This document shows, in pieces, positions 1 to 7,589 of a stretch of 13,638 nt of DNA (its first letter is position 1; each line of letters opens with the position of its first letter). Location: the NCBI GenBank assembly GCA_028877005.1, contig JAGWPI010000046.1, positions 1-13,638 of the forward strand. Direction: 5' to 3'. A program made the translations under genes and the position numbers. Origin of the DNA: Bacteroidota bacterium (GTDB lineage: Bacteria > Bacteroidota > Bacteroidia > Chitinophagales > Chitinophagaceae). Below the pieces are notes generated by a model. It searched no databases. It was given only the letters and a program-made list of their open reading frames with translations, and was not told the DNA's origin.

Positions 1-1400
1 AGGCCAATAAAAATCAAATTATTGCTACGCTTCAAAATTATGATATTGCTATACAACGAATAGCCGCCACCGTTGGCCCAACCGTTACTTTATATGAAAT
101 TGTGCCGGCTCCAGGTGTTCGTATAAGTAGAATTAAAAATTTGGAAGATGATATTGCCTTAAGTTTAGCTGCTTTAGGCATTCGAATTATTGCGCCTATA
201 CCCGGAAAAGGTACTATTGGTATTGAGGTACCCAATATTAGGAAAACGGTGGTAAGTATGCGCACATTAATTTCGAGTGATAAATTTCAAAAAAATAATT
301 TTTCACTTCCCATTGCAATTGGCAAAAAAATTGATAATGAAAACTTTATTGTTGATTTAGCTGCAATGCCACATTTACTTATGGCCGGCGCAACTGGTCA
401 AGGTAAATCAGTAGGTTTAAACGCTATTCTGGTATCCTTACTTTATAAAAAACACCCATCCCAATTAAAATTTATATTAGTTGATCCCAAAAAAGTGGAA
501 TTAAGCTTATACAGGGTTATTGAAAAACATTTTTTAGCCAAATTACCAGGCGAAGAGGAAGCCATTATTACAGATACCAAAAAGGTGGTGAACACTTTGA
601 ATGCATTGTGTATTGAAATGGATAACCGCTATGACTTGCTAAAAGAAGCAGGTGTTAGAAATATAAAAGAATACAATCAAAAGTTTATTGATAGAAAATT
701 GAATCCTCAAAAGGGGCATCAATTTTTACCATTTATTGTTTTGGTAGTAGATGAGTTTGCCGATTTAATTATGACTGCGGGTAAAGAAGTAGAAATGCCT
801 ATAGCACGCTTGGCACAATTGGCTCGTGCAATTGGTATTCATTTAATTATTGCAACCCAACGGCCCTCTGTTAATATAATTACCGGTACCATAAAGGCTA
901 ACTTTCCCGCACGAATTGCATTTAAAGTATCATCTAAAATAGATAGTAGAACAATACTAGACACAGGTGGTGCAGAACAATTAATAGGTAAAGGTGATAT
1001 GCTGATTAACTATAATGGAGAGATAGTGAGGTTGCAATGTGCTTTTGTAGATACTCCTGAAGTAGATAAAGTATGTAATTTTATTGGTGAACAAAGGGGC
1101 TATCCTGAGGCTTTTTTATTGCCTGAATATGTTGATGAAAAAGATTTAGATACTCGCGAAATGGATGTAACAGATAGAGATCCACTTTTTGAAGATGCTG
1201 CTCGTTTAATTGTTCAAAATCAGGTAGGTAGTACTTCACTCATTCAACGTAGAATGAAATTAGGTTATAATAGAGCCGGAAGATTAATGGATCAACTTGA
1301 AGCTGCCGGAATTGTTGGTCCTAATTTGGGCAGTAAAGCCCGGGAAGTACGTTTTAAAACAGAAGTGGAGTTAGAAGAATACCTGCATTCTTTGCCTTAA
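1..1400 (+). CDS. ftsK: DNA translocase FtsK, C-terminal part (5' end outside window)
   Basis: FtsK is a hexameric, membrane-anchored ATPase that pumps DNA through the closing septum and helps resolve chromosome dimers. The frame is open from base 3, so the gene enters from the left; the GTG at 102 is an internal valine codon, not a start. About 465 residues are visible. The beta RecA-like motor carries Walker A GATGQGKS (bases 387-410) and Walker B VLVVDEFAD (Asp codon at 750), followed by the family-typical HLIIATQRPSVNIITG and a conserved GKGDML stretch. The last 65 or so residues (from DPLFEDAARL, including STSLIQRRMKLGYNRAGRLM) match the winged-helix gamma domain, which in characterised FtsK proteins reads orienting DNA motifs. 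The N-terminal membrane segments lie outside the window. No strong terminator follows. The adjacent lolA on the same strand is, from memory, a common arrangement in Bacteroidota. Confidence 0.96.
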   Translation, partial: ANKNQIIATLQNYDIAIQRIAATVGPTVTLYEIVPAPGVRISRIKNLEDDIALSLAALGIRIIAPIPGKGTIGIEVPNIRKTVVSMRTLISSDKFQKNNFSLPIAIGKKIDNENFIVDLAAMPHLLMAGATGQGKSVGLNAILVSLLYKKHPSQLKFILVDPKKVELSLYRVIEKHFLAKLPGEEEAIITDTKKVVNTLNALCIEMDNRYDLLKEAGVRNIKEYNQKFIDRKLNPQKGHQFLPFIVLVVDEFADLIMTAGKEVEMPIARLAQLARAIGIHLIIATQRPSVNIITGTIKANFPARIAFKVSSKIDSRTILDTGGAEQLIGKGDMLINYNGEIVRLQCAFVDTPEVDKVCNFIGEQRGYPEAFLLPEYVDEKDLDTREMDVTDRDPLFEDAARLIVQNQVGSTSLIQRRMKLGYNRAGRLMDQLEAAGIVGPNLGSKAREVRFKTEVELEEYLHSLP

Positions 1401-1515
1401 TTTTACTGATATTTTTTTAAATCACATTTGTTCATTGGCTGAACTCTTAGTTGTATTATTTTTAAACAAAGAATAAACTATTGTAATTAACTAAGTTCTA
1501 AAAAAAGGAAAGCAC

Positions 1516-1523
1516 TATCTTTG
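1516..1523 (+). promoter_or_regulatory. candidate -7 promoter box for lolA
   Basis: TATCTTTG matches the Bacteroidota -7 consensus TAnnTTTG and lies 77 bases before the lolA start. A TTC at 1496-1498, 17 bases upstream, is only an imperfect version of the -33 TTG. The assignment rests on motif match alone. Confidence 0.4.
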
Positions 1524-1600
1524 CGCCCAATATTAAAAATCGGCATAGTTAAAGCTAAATATTGTTTATGCAGATTCATTTTTCAAATTAAATTTAAACA

Positions 1601-2230
1601 ATGAAGTATTTGTTTTTTGTTGCAATTTTCATAGTAGGAATAACAATACAGTTAAATGCTCAAAATGATCCTGCAGCTAAAAAGGTTTTAAATGAAGTAG
1701 GTGAAAAAGTAAAATCTGCAAAAGGCATTAGTGCAAAATTTATATTAGAATCTATTACCAGTAAAGGAAAACCCAATGGTACTAAAATGGGCACACTTTC
1801 AATGAAAGGAGATAAATATTTATTAAAGCAGGGTAAAACAGTTATTATATGTGATGGAACGAATGTGTACAATTTTGATGGCAATAAAACCATTACCAAA
1901 TCTTCAGTAGAAGAAAGTTCTGCCACTTTAAGTCCGCAAAAATTATTATCAGGTTCCTATGATAATGATTTTACTTACAAAATGGTATCTACAAAAGGGG
2001 CTAATTATCAAATAGAAATGTTTCCTAAAGATGATAGACGCAGTTTTCAAAAGGTAGATTTGTTCGTAAACAAATTAAAACATTTGGTAACTAAAGCAGT
2101 TATTTTAGATAAAAGCAATAACAAAACAGTTGTTCTTATTAGTGATATGAACACCAATGCCAAATTTCCGGAGGGAACTTTTACATTTAAACGTTCAAAT
2201 TATCCTGCCGATGCTGAATTATTAGATTAA
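1601..2230 (+). CDS. lolA: outer-membrane lipoprotein carrier protein LolA
   Basis: LolA is the periplasmic chaperone that takes lipoproteins released from the inner membrane and carries them to the outer membrane. The 209-residue product has a clear signal peptide (about residues 1-20, hydrophobic FFVAIFIVGITI, likely cut at LNA|Q). The mature part shows the half-barrel beta pattern of the LolA family: an N-terminal helix (AAKKVLNEVGEKVKSAKG), GTLSMKGDKYLL, then CDGTNVYNFD and LSPQKLL, and an end motif FPEGTFTF. Length is normal for the family. The ATG at 1601 is the only start that includes the signal peptide. A candidate promoter lies upstream and an intrinsic terminator 25 bases past the stop, so it may be a single-gene unit. 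No LolB partner is visible; Bacteroidota generally lack a recognisable one (recalled, not shown here). Confidence 0.9.
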   Translation: MKYLFFVAIFIVGITIQLNAQNDPAAKKVLNEVGEKVKSAKGISAKFILESITSKGKPNGTKMGTLSMKGDKYLLKQGKTVIICDGTNVYNFDGNKTITKSSVEESSATLSPQKLLSGSYDNDFTYKMVSTKGANYQIEMFPKDDRRSFQKVDLFVNKLKHLVTKAVILDKSNNKTVVLISDMNTNAKFPEGTFTFKRSNYPADAELLD

Positions 2231-2254
2231 TTAGGCATTCAATTATTTTTTCTG

Positions 2255-2279
2255 CCACCTAAAAATAGGTGGTTTTTTT
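2255..2279 (+). terminator. rho-independent terminator after lolA
   Basis: A perfect 7-bp stem CCACCTA/TAGGTGG (2255-2261 with 2266-2272) closes an AAAA loop and is followed directly by seven T residues (2273-2279). It sits between lolA and the esterase gene and separates their transcripts. The minus-strand reading has no T run after the stem, so it acts in one direction. Confidence 0.85.
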
Positions 2280-2303
2280 ATGCCCTTCACTTAACTTTAT
2301 GTT

Positions 2304-3458
2304 ATGTATAAACACCTATTAATCATTGCATTTTTACTGGCTAAAACAGTAACGGTTCATGCTCAGTATACCGTTAAACTCATAGTTAATAAAGTAGCTA
2401 CAAAGCCAAATGATGCTATTTATGTAAGTGGAAATTTTAATAATTGGAATCCTAAAGATGAGCAATATCGGCTAAAACCTTTTGGTGGTGGAAGGCAAGG
2501 TATTGTTTTAAAAAATTTGGCGCCCGGCAATTATGCTTTTAAGTTTACTAGAGGTAGTTTTGATAAAGTAGAATGTTTGGCGGATGGACGAGATAGGGGT
2601 GATCGTGTTTTAATGGTAAATACAGATATAGATACTTCTTTTTCTATTGAAGGGTGGAAGGATGATTATCCCGATAAACCGAAACCTTATACTGCTAGTC
2701 CGCAGGTAAGTATTATAGATACTGCATTTTTTATGCCTCAGCTCAATACCAAACGCCGGGTATGGTTATACCTGCCTAAAAATTATTATCAGTCTACACA
2801 AACCTATCCTGTTTTATACATGCAGGATGGGCAAAATTTATTTAATGAACAAACAGCCTTTGCCGGAGAATGGGGAATTGACGAATGTTTAGATACACTA
2901 GCTCAGCAATTAAACAAATATTGTATTGTAGTAGGCATTGATAATGGAGGTGATAAACGGCTAAATGAATATAGCCCATATACCATTGCTGCAGGAAAAG
3001 TAGGCAAAGATTCTGTGAAAGCTGCAGGTGTAGCATATGTGGATTTTATTGTGCATACTTTAAAGCCTTATATTGATAACCATTACAGAACCAAAAAGGG
3101 GCCTCATTACACTTATATTGCCGGAAGCAGCATGGGTGCTATTATTAGTTATTTTGCTGCTTGGCAACATCCAGATGTTTTTGGTGCGGCCGGTATTTTT
3201 TCGCCTTCTTTTTGGTTATATTCCCCAGAACAACTACAGCCAAAGGTTTCTGCCAATTTTAAACCTGTTTATTATTTTTATGCGGGTGGCAAGGAAAGCA
3301 CAAACATGTTGAACGATATGGATACGGTAATTAATTATTTAAATGTTTATCCTAGTCACACTATTCGTCGTTCAGTTTATCCCCCGGGCATGCATCAGGA
3401 AAAATATTGGAGAAATGAATTTCCTATATTTTATAAGTGGTTAATGCAATTGTATTAA
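2304..3458 (+). CDS. secreted esterase with N-terminal CBM48/E-set domain (Fes/esterase D-like)
   Basis: The 384-residue product is a predicted exported alpha/beta-hydrolase. A signal peptide spans residues 1-20 (LLIIAFLLA, cut near VHA|Q). Residues 22-115 resemble a glycogen-binding/CBM48-type Ig-like fold (VSGNFNNWNP and a LAPGNYAFKF strand pair), often found before sugar-ester or siderophore esterase domains. Residues about 135-384 form the putative esterase domain: VWLYLPKNYY, YPVLYMQDGQNLF, then G-S-S-M-G (274-278) with nucleophile Ser276, GIFSPSFW, and His364 in PGMHQEKYW as the likely catalytic histidine. The acid is not certain (Asp338 or Asp340 are candidates). The substrate cannot be told from sequence; acyl groups on polysaccharides or an enterobactin-like ester are possible. 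The ATG at 2304 gives the signal peptide. It starts just after the lolA terminator; TAACTTTA at 2292-2299 is a weak promoter-like match but would leave almost no leader. The stop overlaps that of the convergent rnz. Confidence 0.85.
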   Translation: MYKHLLIIAFLLAKTVTVHAQYTVKLIVNKVATKPNDAIYVSGNFNNWNPKDEQYRLKPFGGGRQGIVLKNLAPGNYAFKFTRGSFDKVECLADGRDRGDRVLMVNTDIDTSFSIEGWKDDYPDKPKPYTASPQVSIIDTAFFMPQLNTKRRVWLYLPKNYYQSTQTYPVLYMQDGQNLFNEQTAFAGEWGIDECLDTLAQQLNKYCIVVGIDNGGDKRLNEYSPYTIAAGKVGKDSVKAAGVAYVDFIVHTLKPYIDNHYRTKKGPHYTYIAGSSMGAIISYFAAWQHPDVFGAAGIFSPSFWLYSPEQLQPKVSANFKPVYYFYAGGKESTNMLNDMDTVINYLNVYPSHTIRRSVYPPGMHQEKYWRNEFPIFYKWLMQLY

Positions 3459-4360
3459 ACTAAAAAAGTAACACCTTCAATAGCCAAATCTGTATTGGGA
3501 AATACCGTTTTAGTTTCTTTTAAAAAGTCATCTAAAAATTCGTATTTGCTACTAAAATGGCCAATAATTAATTTATGTGCATCTGCATTAGCAGCAAACT
3601 TTCCTGCTTGAATAGAAGTTGTATGAAAACGTAATGCTGCTTTTTCTTCACAATTTTGCAAATAAGTGGTTTCATGATACAATAAAGTAGCCTTGCTGCA
3701 TATTTTGGTATTCTTTTCAACATATCGAGTATCTGCACAATATACATAAGATTTTGCTGGCTTATTTGGAATGGTTAATAATTCATTTTTATATGTATGT
3801 CCCTTTTTATCTGTATAATCTTCCCCTTTTTGTAAAAACTCATAAAAAGCAGCGGGAATACCATATTGTTGAACAACTTCTATGTTAATTTTTCTTGGCA
3901 TTCTTTTTTCTTTTATTATAAATCCCCAGCAAGGTACCCGGTGTTCAGTACTAAAAATTTCAACTGTAAATTTTTTTTCATCAATTAAAATGGTCTCAAA
4001 ATTTTCTAATGGATGAAAATGCAAAGAGAAAGGCAATTCGGTATTGCCTGCTTGCAATTGCAAATTAAGTATGGTTTCTAAAGCTGCTGGCGCATATATA
4101 TGCAAATCATGTTCTCTGCCCAATAAACCCATACTGGTAATTAATCCAGGTAAACCAAAGTAATGGTCGCCATGTAAATGAGAAATAAGAATATGATTGA
4201 TTTTACTTCGCTTAATTTTATATTTTGATAATTGCATTTGGGTGCCTTCACCACAATCAATTAATAATAATTGATCATTTAGGGTAACTACCTGAGCAGT
4301 AGGATGTCTATCATATGCCGGTAATGCTGAATTATTGCCTAATATAGTAACCCCAAACAT
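3455..4360 (-). CDS. rnz: ribonuclease Z (tRNA 3'-end processing)
   Basis: RNase Z is a zinc metallo-beta-lactamase-fold endonuclease that removes 3' trailers from tRNA precursors in the cytoplasm. The 301-residue protein is a normal short-form length. The zinc-binding signature HLHGDH is at 61-66. Other conserved ligands and catalytic residues are visible: His140 (STEHRVPCWGF), Asp210 in YCADTRY, His229-Glu230 (YHETTY), His246 (FHTTSIQAG) and His268 (IIGHFSSKY). The start MFGVTILGNNSALP matches the family N-terminus. The gene lies 121 bases downstream of the STAS gene on the same strand and may share its transcript, though TACATTTG (4460-4467, read on the minus strand) is a possible own promoter. 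Its stop codon shares four bases with the stop of the convergent esterase gene. Confidence 0.96.
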   Translation of the reverse strand: MFGVTILGNNSALPAYDRHPTAQVVTLNDQLLLIDCGEGTQMQLSKYKIKRSKINHILISHLHGDHYFGLPGLITSMGLLGREHDLHIYAPAALETILNLQLQAGNTELPFSLHFHPLENFETILIDEKKFTVEIFSTEHRVPCWGFIIKEKRMPRKINIEVVQQYGIPAAFYEFLQKGEDYTDKKGHTYKNELLTIPNKPAKSYVYCADTRYVEKNTKICSKATLLYHETTYLQNCEEKAALRFHTTSIQAGKFAANADAHKLIIGHFSSKYEFLDDFLKETKTVFPNTDLAIEGVTFLV

Positions 4361-4459
4361 GCTGTTTATATTTTTTATATTTCAAAAGCAAGACAATAAA
4401 TTCAATGAATAGCTGCAACAAAATGTTAAAAAACTTGTATTTTCTAACTATTAATTACA

Positions 4460-4467
4460 CAAATGTA
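4460..4467 (-). promoter_or_regulatory. candidate -7 promoter box for rnz
   Basis: On the minus strand the bases read TACATTTG, an exact match to TAnnTTTG, just past the STAS stop and about 100 bases before the rnz start. No TTG is seen at the expected -33 distance, so this is weak. Confidence 0.3.
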
Positions 4468-4481
4468 TTCTTTACTTTTTT

Positions 4482-4886
4482 TTATTCATTATCTGGCAAA
4501 TCAAAAGTAAAATCATTGTAATCTAATAATTCTCGCTCAATTTCTTCCATCTGAACTATATCCCACGCTTCACTTTCGGTTGGGGTATAGTTAAGCAGTT
4601 CCAATAAATTATTTTGCTCAAAAACTGCCATTACATTTTTATTCATTTCACAAACCAAAAAAGAGGCACTATTATCATAAAAACTTTGTTGCAAATCAAT
4701 AATCTTTTGCGCTATATTGCCGTCAATATGTTGAACATTGTTTAATTTTAAAATTAGATTTTTGATAGGCGTTTGAAGATGTTGTTGACATGCAGCAGCT
4801 AATTCATCAGCCATATTGTCATAAATATGGTCATCTTCGGGCGTTAAAACGGTAAATTTTTCCTTGGTATCAATTTTGACTTTCAT
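4482..4886 (-). CDS. STAS-domain protein (anti-sigma-factor-antagonist-like)
   Basis: STAS proteins are small single-domain regulators; classical members such as SpoIIAA bind anti-sigma kinases and are switched by serine phosphorylation. I chose ATG at 4886 (MKVKIDTKEKFTVLTP), giving 134 residues. A longer frame starting at 4937 adds 17 residues of no STAS character that overlap the promoter region. The fold pattern is clear: a first strand pair, a helix (NMADELAAACQQHL), the strand IKNLILKLNNVQHID, a helix (NIAQKIIDLQQSF), the strand ASFLVCEM, and a closing helix (NVMAVFEQNNLLELL). At the position of the family D-S-S/T-G phosphorylation loop it reads D55-G-N-I, so the acceptor serine is missing. 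An acidic tail follows (about residues 105-134). No anti-sigma kinase or sigma factor gene is nearby. It lies just upstream of rnz and diverges from clpC. Confidence 0.8.
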   Translation of the reverse strand: MKVKIDTKEKFTVLTPEDDHIYDNMADELAAACQQHLQTPIKNLILKLNNVQHIDGNIAQKIIDLQQSFYDNSASFLVCEMNKNVMAVFEQNNLLELLNYTPTESEAWDIVQMEEIERELLDYNDFTFDLPDNE

Positions 4887-4906
4887 AAAATTAATTTCTA
4901 AACAGA

Positions 4907-4932
4907 TTGTGAATAAGTTGAAAGCAACTTTG
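4907..4932 (+). promoter_or_regulatory. possible promoter for clpC
   Basis: TTG at 4907-4909 and CAACTTTG at 4925-4932 make a loose match to the Bacteroidota promoter. The spacing (15 bases) is short and the first T of TAnnTTTG is missing. It sits immediately beside the opposite-strand promoter candidate. No CIRCE-like repeat was seen. Confidence 0.2.
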
Positions 4933-4934
4933 AC

Positions 4935-4966
4935 CAAAAATATTCGTTATAATTGTATAAATCCAA
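4935..4966 (-). promoter_or_regulatory. candidate promoter for the STAS-rnz unit
   Basis: On the minus strand TTG (4964-4966) is followed after 21 bases by TATTTTTG (4935-4942), fitting the Bacteroidota -33/-7 pattern. The start of transcription would fall about 40 bases before the STAS ATG at 4886. This also supports the short STAS start, because the longer frame would begin at or before the transcription start. Confidence 0.45.
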
Positions 4967-4973
4967 AAAGTTT

Positions 4974-7517
4974 ATGGATAATAATTTTTCAGCTCAGGTA
5001 AAAGAAATCATTTCATTCAGTCGCGAAGAGGCTTTGCGCCTAGGGAATGATTTTATCGGTACCGAACACTTACTTTTAGGCTTAATTAGAGATGGTGAAA
5101 ACCTTGCTATAAAAGTATTGAAGCAATTAAATGTTGACTTGTACGAGTTAAGAAAAGAAATTGAACTTGCCGTAAAAGATAAAACAGGGAAAAATATTGC
5201 TAATATTAATAGTTTGCCTTTAACCAAACAAGCAGAAAAAGTAATTCGTGTAACCGTTTTAGAAGCAAAGGCTTTAAAAAGTCCGTTAGTAGAAACCGAA
5301 CATTTATTGCTCAGTATACTAAAAAATAAAGAAAATATTGCTACTCAAATTCTCAATCAGTTTGATGTAGATTATGATATTTTTAAAAATGAATTGGGCA
5401 TGGTAGGCACCAATACTTCTTCTCCATCTCCAAAAAATGAATTTTCTGATGAGGGTGAAGACGATTTTGATGACGAAAAACAAAAAGCTTATCAGCAACG
5501 AACAGCTAAGCCAGGTAATGCCAAAAGTAAAACACCTGTGTTAGATAATTTTGGTCGCGATATTACAAAATTAGCAGAAACCAATTCTTTAGATCCCATT
5601 GTTGGACGCGAGGCTGAAATTGAACGGGTTTCGCAAATTCTTTCTCGTAGAAAAAAGAACAACCCTATTTTAATTGGCGAACCAGGTGTTGGTAAAACCG
5701 CTATTGTAGAAGGTTTGGCCTTACGTATTGTGCAACGCAAAGTAAGTAGGGTTCTTTTTGATAAAAGAGTAGTATCGCTTGATTTGGCTGCATTGGTTGC
5801 CGGTACCAAATACAGAGGACAGTTTGAAGAGCGGATGAAAGCCATTATGAATGAATTGGAAAAAAATAGAGATGTAATTTTATTTATTGATGAAATACAT
5901 ACTATTGTTGGTGCCGGTGGTGCCAGTGGATCATTAGATGCTTCTAATATTTTTAAACCGGCTTTAGCTCGTGGCGAATTGCAGTGCATTGGCGCTTCCA
6001 CATTAGATGAGTACCGTCAATATATTGAAAAAGATGGGGCATTAGATCGCCGTTTTCAAAAGGTTTTGGTAGAACCACCTAGTGTTGATGACACTATTAT
6101 GATTCTAAATAACATTAAAAGCAAGTATGAAGATTTTCATAATGTTATTTATGATGAAGAAGCCATTGATTCTTGTGTAAAATTAAGCGATAGGTATATG
6201 ACCGATCGATTATTACCAGATAAGGCTATTGATGTACTAGATGAAGTAGGCGCAAGAGTTCACTTAAAAAATATTAATGTTCCTGAAGAAATTGTTGAAT
6301 TAGAAAAACAAATAGAAGACGTTAAAAACGAGAAAAACAGGGTAGTAAAAAGCCAACGATTTGAAGAGGCAGCTGCACTGCGCGATAAAGAAAAACGTTT
6401 GGGTGAAGAATTGGAAAAGGCAAAATTAATTTGGGAAGAAGAAAGCAAAAATAAGCGGTATCCCATTGGTGAAGAAGATATTGCTGAAGTGGTGAGTATG
6501 ATGACCGGCATACCTGTAAAAAGAATGGTGCAGGCTGAAACAGATAAACTGCGTAGAATGGCTGAAGACATGAAAGGAATGGTAGTAGGGCAGGAAGAAG
6601 CTATTTCCAAAGTAGTGAAAGCTATTCAAAGAAACAGGGTTGGATTAAAGGATCCTAAAAAACCTATTGGAACATTTATATTTTTGGGTCCTACAGGTGT
6701 GGGTAAAACAGAATTGGCTCGTTCATTAGCTCGCTACATGTTTGATTCTGAAGATGCGTTAATACGCATTGATATGAGCGAATACATGGAAAAATTTACT
6801 GTAAGCCGTTTAATTGGTGCCCCTCCCGGTTACGTAGGTTATGAAGAAGGCGGACAATTAACTGAAAAAGTACGTCGTAAACCCTACAGCGTTATTTTAT
6901 TAGACGAAATTGAAAAAGCGCATCCTGACATTTACAATATTTTATTGCAGGTGTTGGATGACGGTCAACTAACTGACGGTTTAGGACGAAAAATAGATTT
7001 TAAGAATACTTTAATTATTATGACTTCTAACATTGGTGTTAGACAGTTAAAAGATTTTGGAAGTGGTGTAGGTTTTGCTACTGCAGCTCGTATACAAAAT
7101 GAAGAAGAAAATAATAAAGCTGTAATTGAAAAAGCATTGAAGCGCACATTCTCTCCTGAATTTTTAAACAGAATTGATGATGTAGTTATATTTAATGCTT
7201 TAACCAAAGAAAATATCTTCAGTATTATTGATATTTTGATGAAGGGCGTTATGAAACGATTGGTTAATTTAGGTTTTTCACTTGAACTTACAGATGAAGC
7301 AAAAGAATTTATAGCAGAAAAAGGGTATGATGTACAATATGGTGCAAGACCTTTACATCGTGCTATTCAGAAATATTTAGAAGACCCTTTGGCTGAAGAA
7401 ATTTTAAATATGCATGTAAAAGCCGGCGATGTTTTAATTGCTTCACTTGATAAAGAAAACGGAAAAATTGTCTTTGAATTGAAACGAGCCGCTGAAGAGG
7501 AAAATGCAAAGGCGTAA
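4974..7517 (+). CDS. clpC: ATP-dependent Clp protease ATP-binding subunit ClpC
   Basis: ClpC is a Hsp100 AAA+ unfoldase that feeds substrates to the ClpP peptidase. I chose ATG at 4974 (MDNNFSAQVKEIISFS), which matches the family N-terminus; the in-frame TTG at 4953 adds seven residues without support. The protein is 847 residues. The N domain (about 1-145) contains the double repeat FIGTEHLLLGLI and LVETEHLLLSIL, followed by an acidic linker. AAA-1 has Walker A GEPGVGKT (235-242), Walker B FIDE (Asp306-Glu307) and arginines 359-360. The middle UVR-like segment (RFEEAAALRDKE, about 462-473) identifies ClpC rather than ClpA or ClpB. AAA-2 has Walker A GPTGVGKT (572-579), Walker B LLDE (644-645) and sensor-2 GARPLHRA. 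The tripeptide V-G-F at 699-701 sits where the ClpP-binding loop is expected. Transcription probably starts in the short divergent region and ends at the terminator at 7558. Confidence 0.97.
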   Translation: MDNNFSAQVKEIISFSREEALRLGNDFIGTEHLLLGLIRDGENLAIKVLKQLNVDLYELRKEIELAVKDKTGKNIANINSLPLTKQAEKVIRVTVLEAKALKSPLVETEHLLLSILKNKENIATQILNQFDVDYDIFKNELGMVGTNTSSPSPKNEFSDEGEDDFDDEKQKAYQQRTAKPGNAKSKTPVLDNFGRDITKLAETNSLDPIVGREAEIERVSQILSRRKKNNPILIGEPGVGKTAIVEGLALRIVQRKVSRVLFDKRVVSLDLAALVAGTKYRGQFEERMKAIMNELEKNRDVILFIDEIHTIVGAGGASGSLDASNIFKPALARGELQCIGASTLDEYRQYIEKDGALDRRFQKVLVEPPSVDDTIMILNNIKSKYEDFHNVIYDEEAIDSCVKLSDRYMTDRLLPDKAIDVLDEVGARVHLKNINVPEEIVELEKQIEDVKNEKNRVVKSQRFEEAAALRDKEKRLGEELEKAKLIWEEESKNKRYPIGEEDIAEVVSMMTGIPVKRMVQAETDKLRRMAEDMKGMVVGQEEAISKVVKAIQRNRVGLKDPKKPIGTFIFLGPTGVGKTELARSLARYMFDSEDALIRIDMSEYMEKFTVSRLIGAPPGYVGYEEGGQLTEKVRRKPYSVILLDEIEKAHPDIYNILLQVLDDGQLTDGLGRKIDFKNTLIIMTSNIGVRQLKDFGSGVGFATAARIQNEEENNKAVIEKALKRTFSPEFLNRIDDVVIFNALTKENIFSIIDILMKGVMKRLVNLGFSLELTDEAKEFIAEKGYDVQYGARPLHRAIQKYLEDPLAEEILNMHVKAGDVLIASLDKENGKIVFELKRAAEEENAKA

Positions 7518-7557
7518 AAACTCTTCTTTATCGTTTCTATTATAAAGCATTAATATT

Positions 7558-7589
7558 ACCTGTGGGGGTTTTACCTCTGCAGGTTTTTT
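7558..7589 (+). terminator. rho-independent terminator after clpC
   Basis: An 11-bp stem (7558-7568 with 7574-7584, three G-T wobble pairs as RNA) closes a TTTTA loop and runs into TTTTT (7585-7589). It is 41 bases past the clpC stop and overlaps the stop codon of the convergent GH53 gene. Read on the minus strand the stem is followed by AATATTAA, a poor tail, so it serves mainly clpC. Confidence 0.85.

Noticed and set aside
102..104. GTG as a start of the ftsK product
   Set aside because: The frame is open to the left edge and encodes typical FtsK alpha/beta sequence (QRIAATVGPTVTLYEI) before it.
4887..4937. N-terminal extension of the STAS protein (17 residues starting at 4937)
   Set aside because: The extension runs through the predicted promoter and has no STAS character; the internal ATG at 4886 begins at the first strand of the domain.
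4953..4973. TTG start seven codons upstream of the clpC ATG
   Set aside because: The ATG at 4974 fits the ClpC N-terminus; the upstream codons lie in the promoter region.
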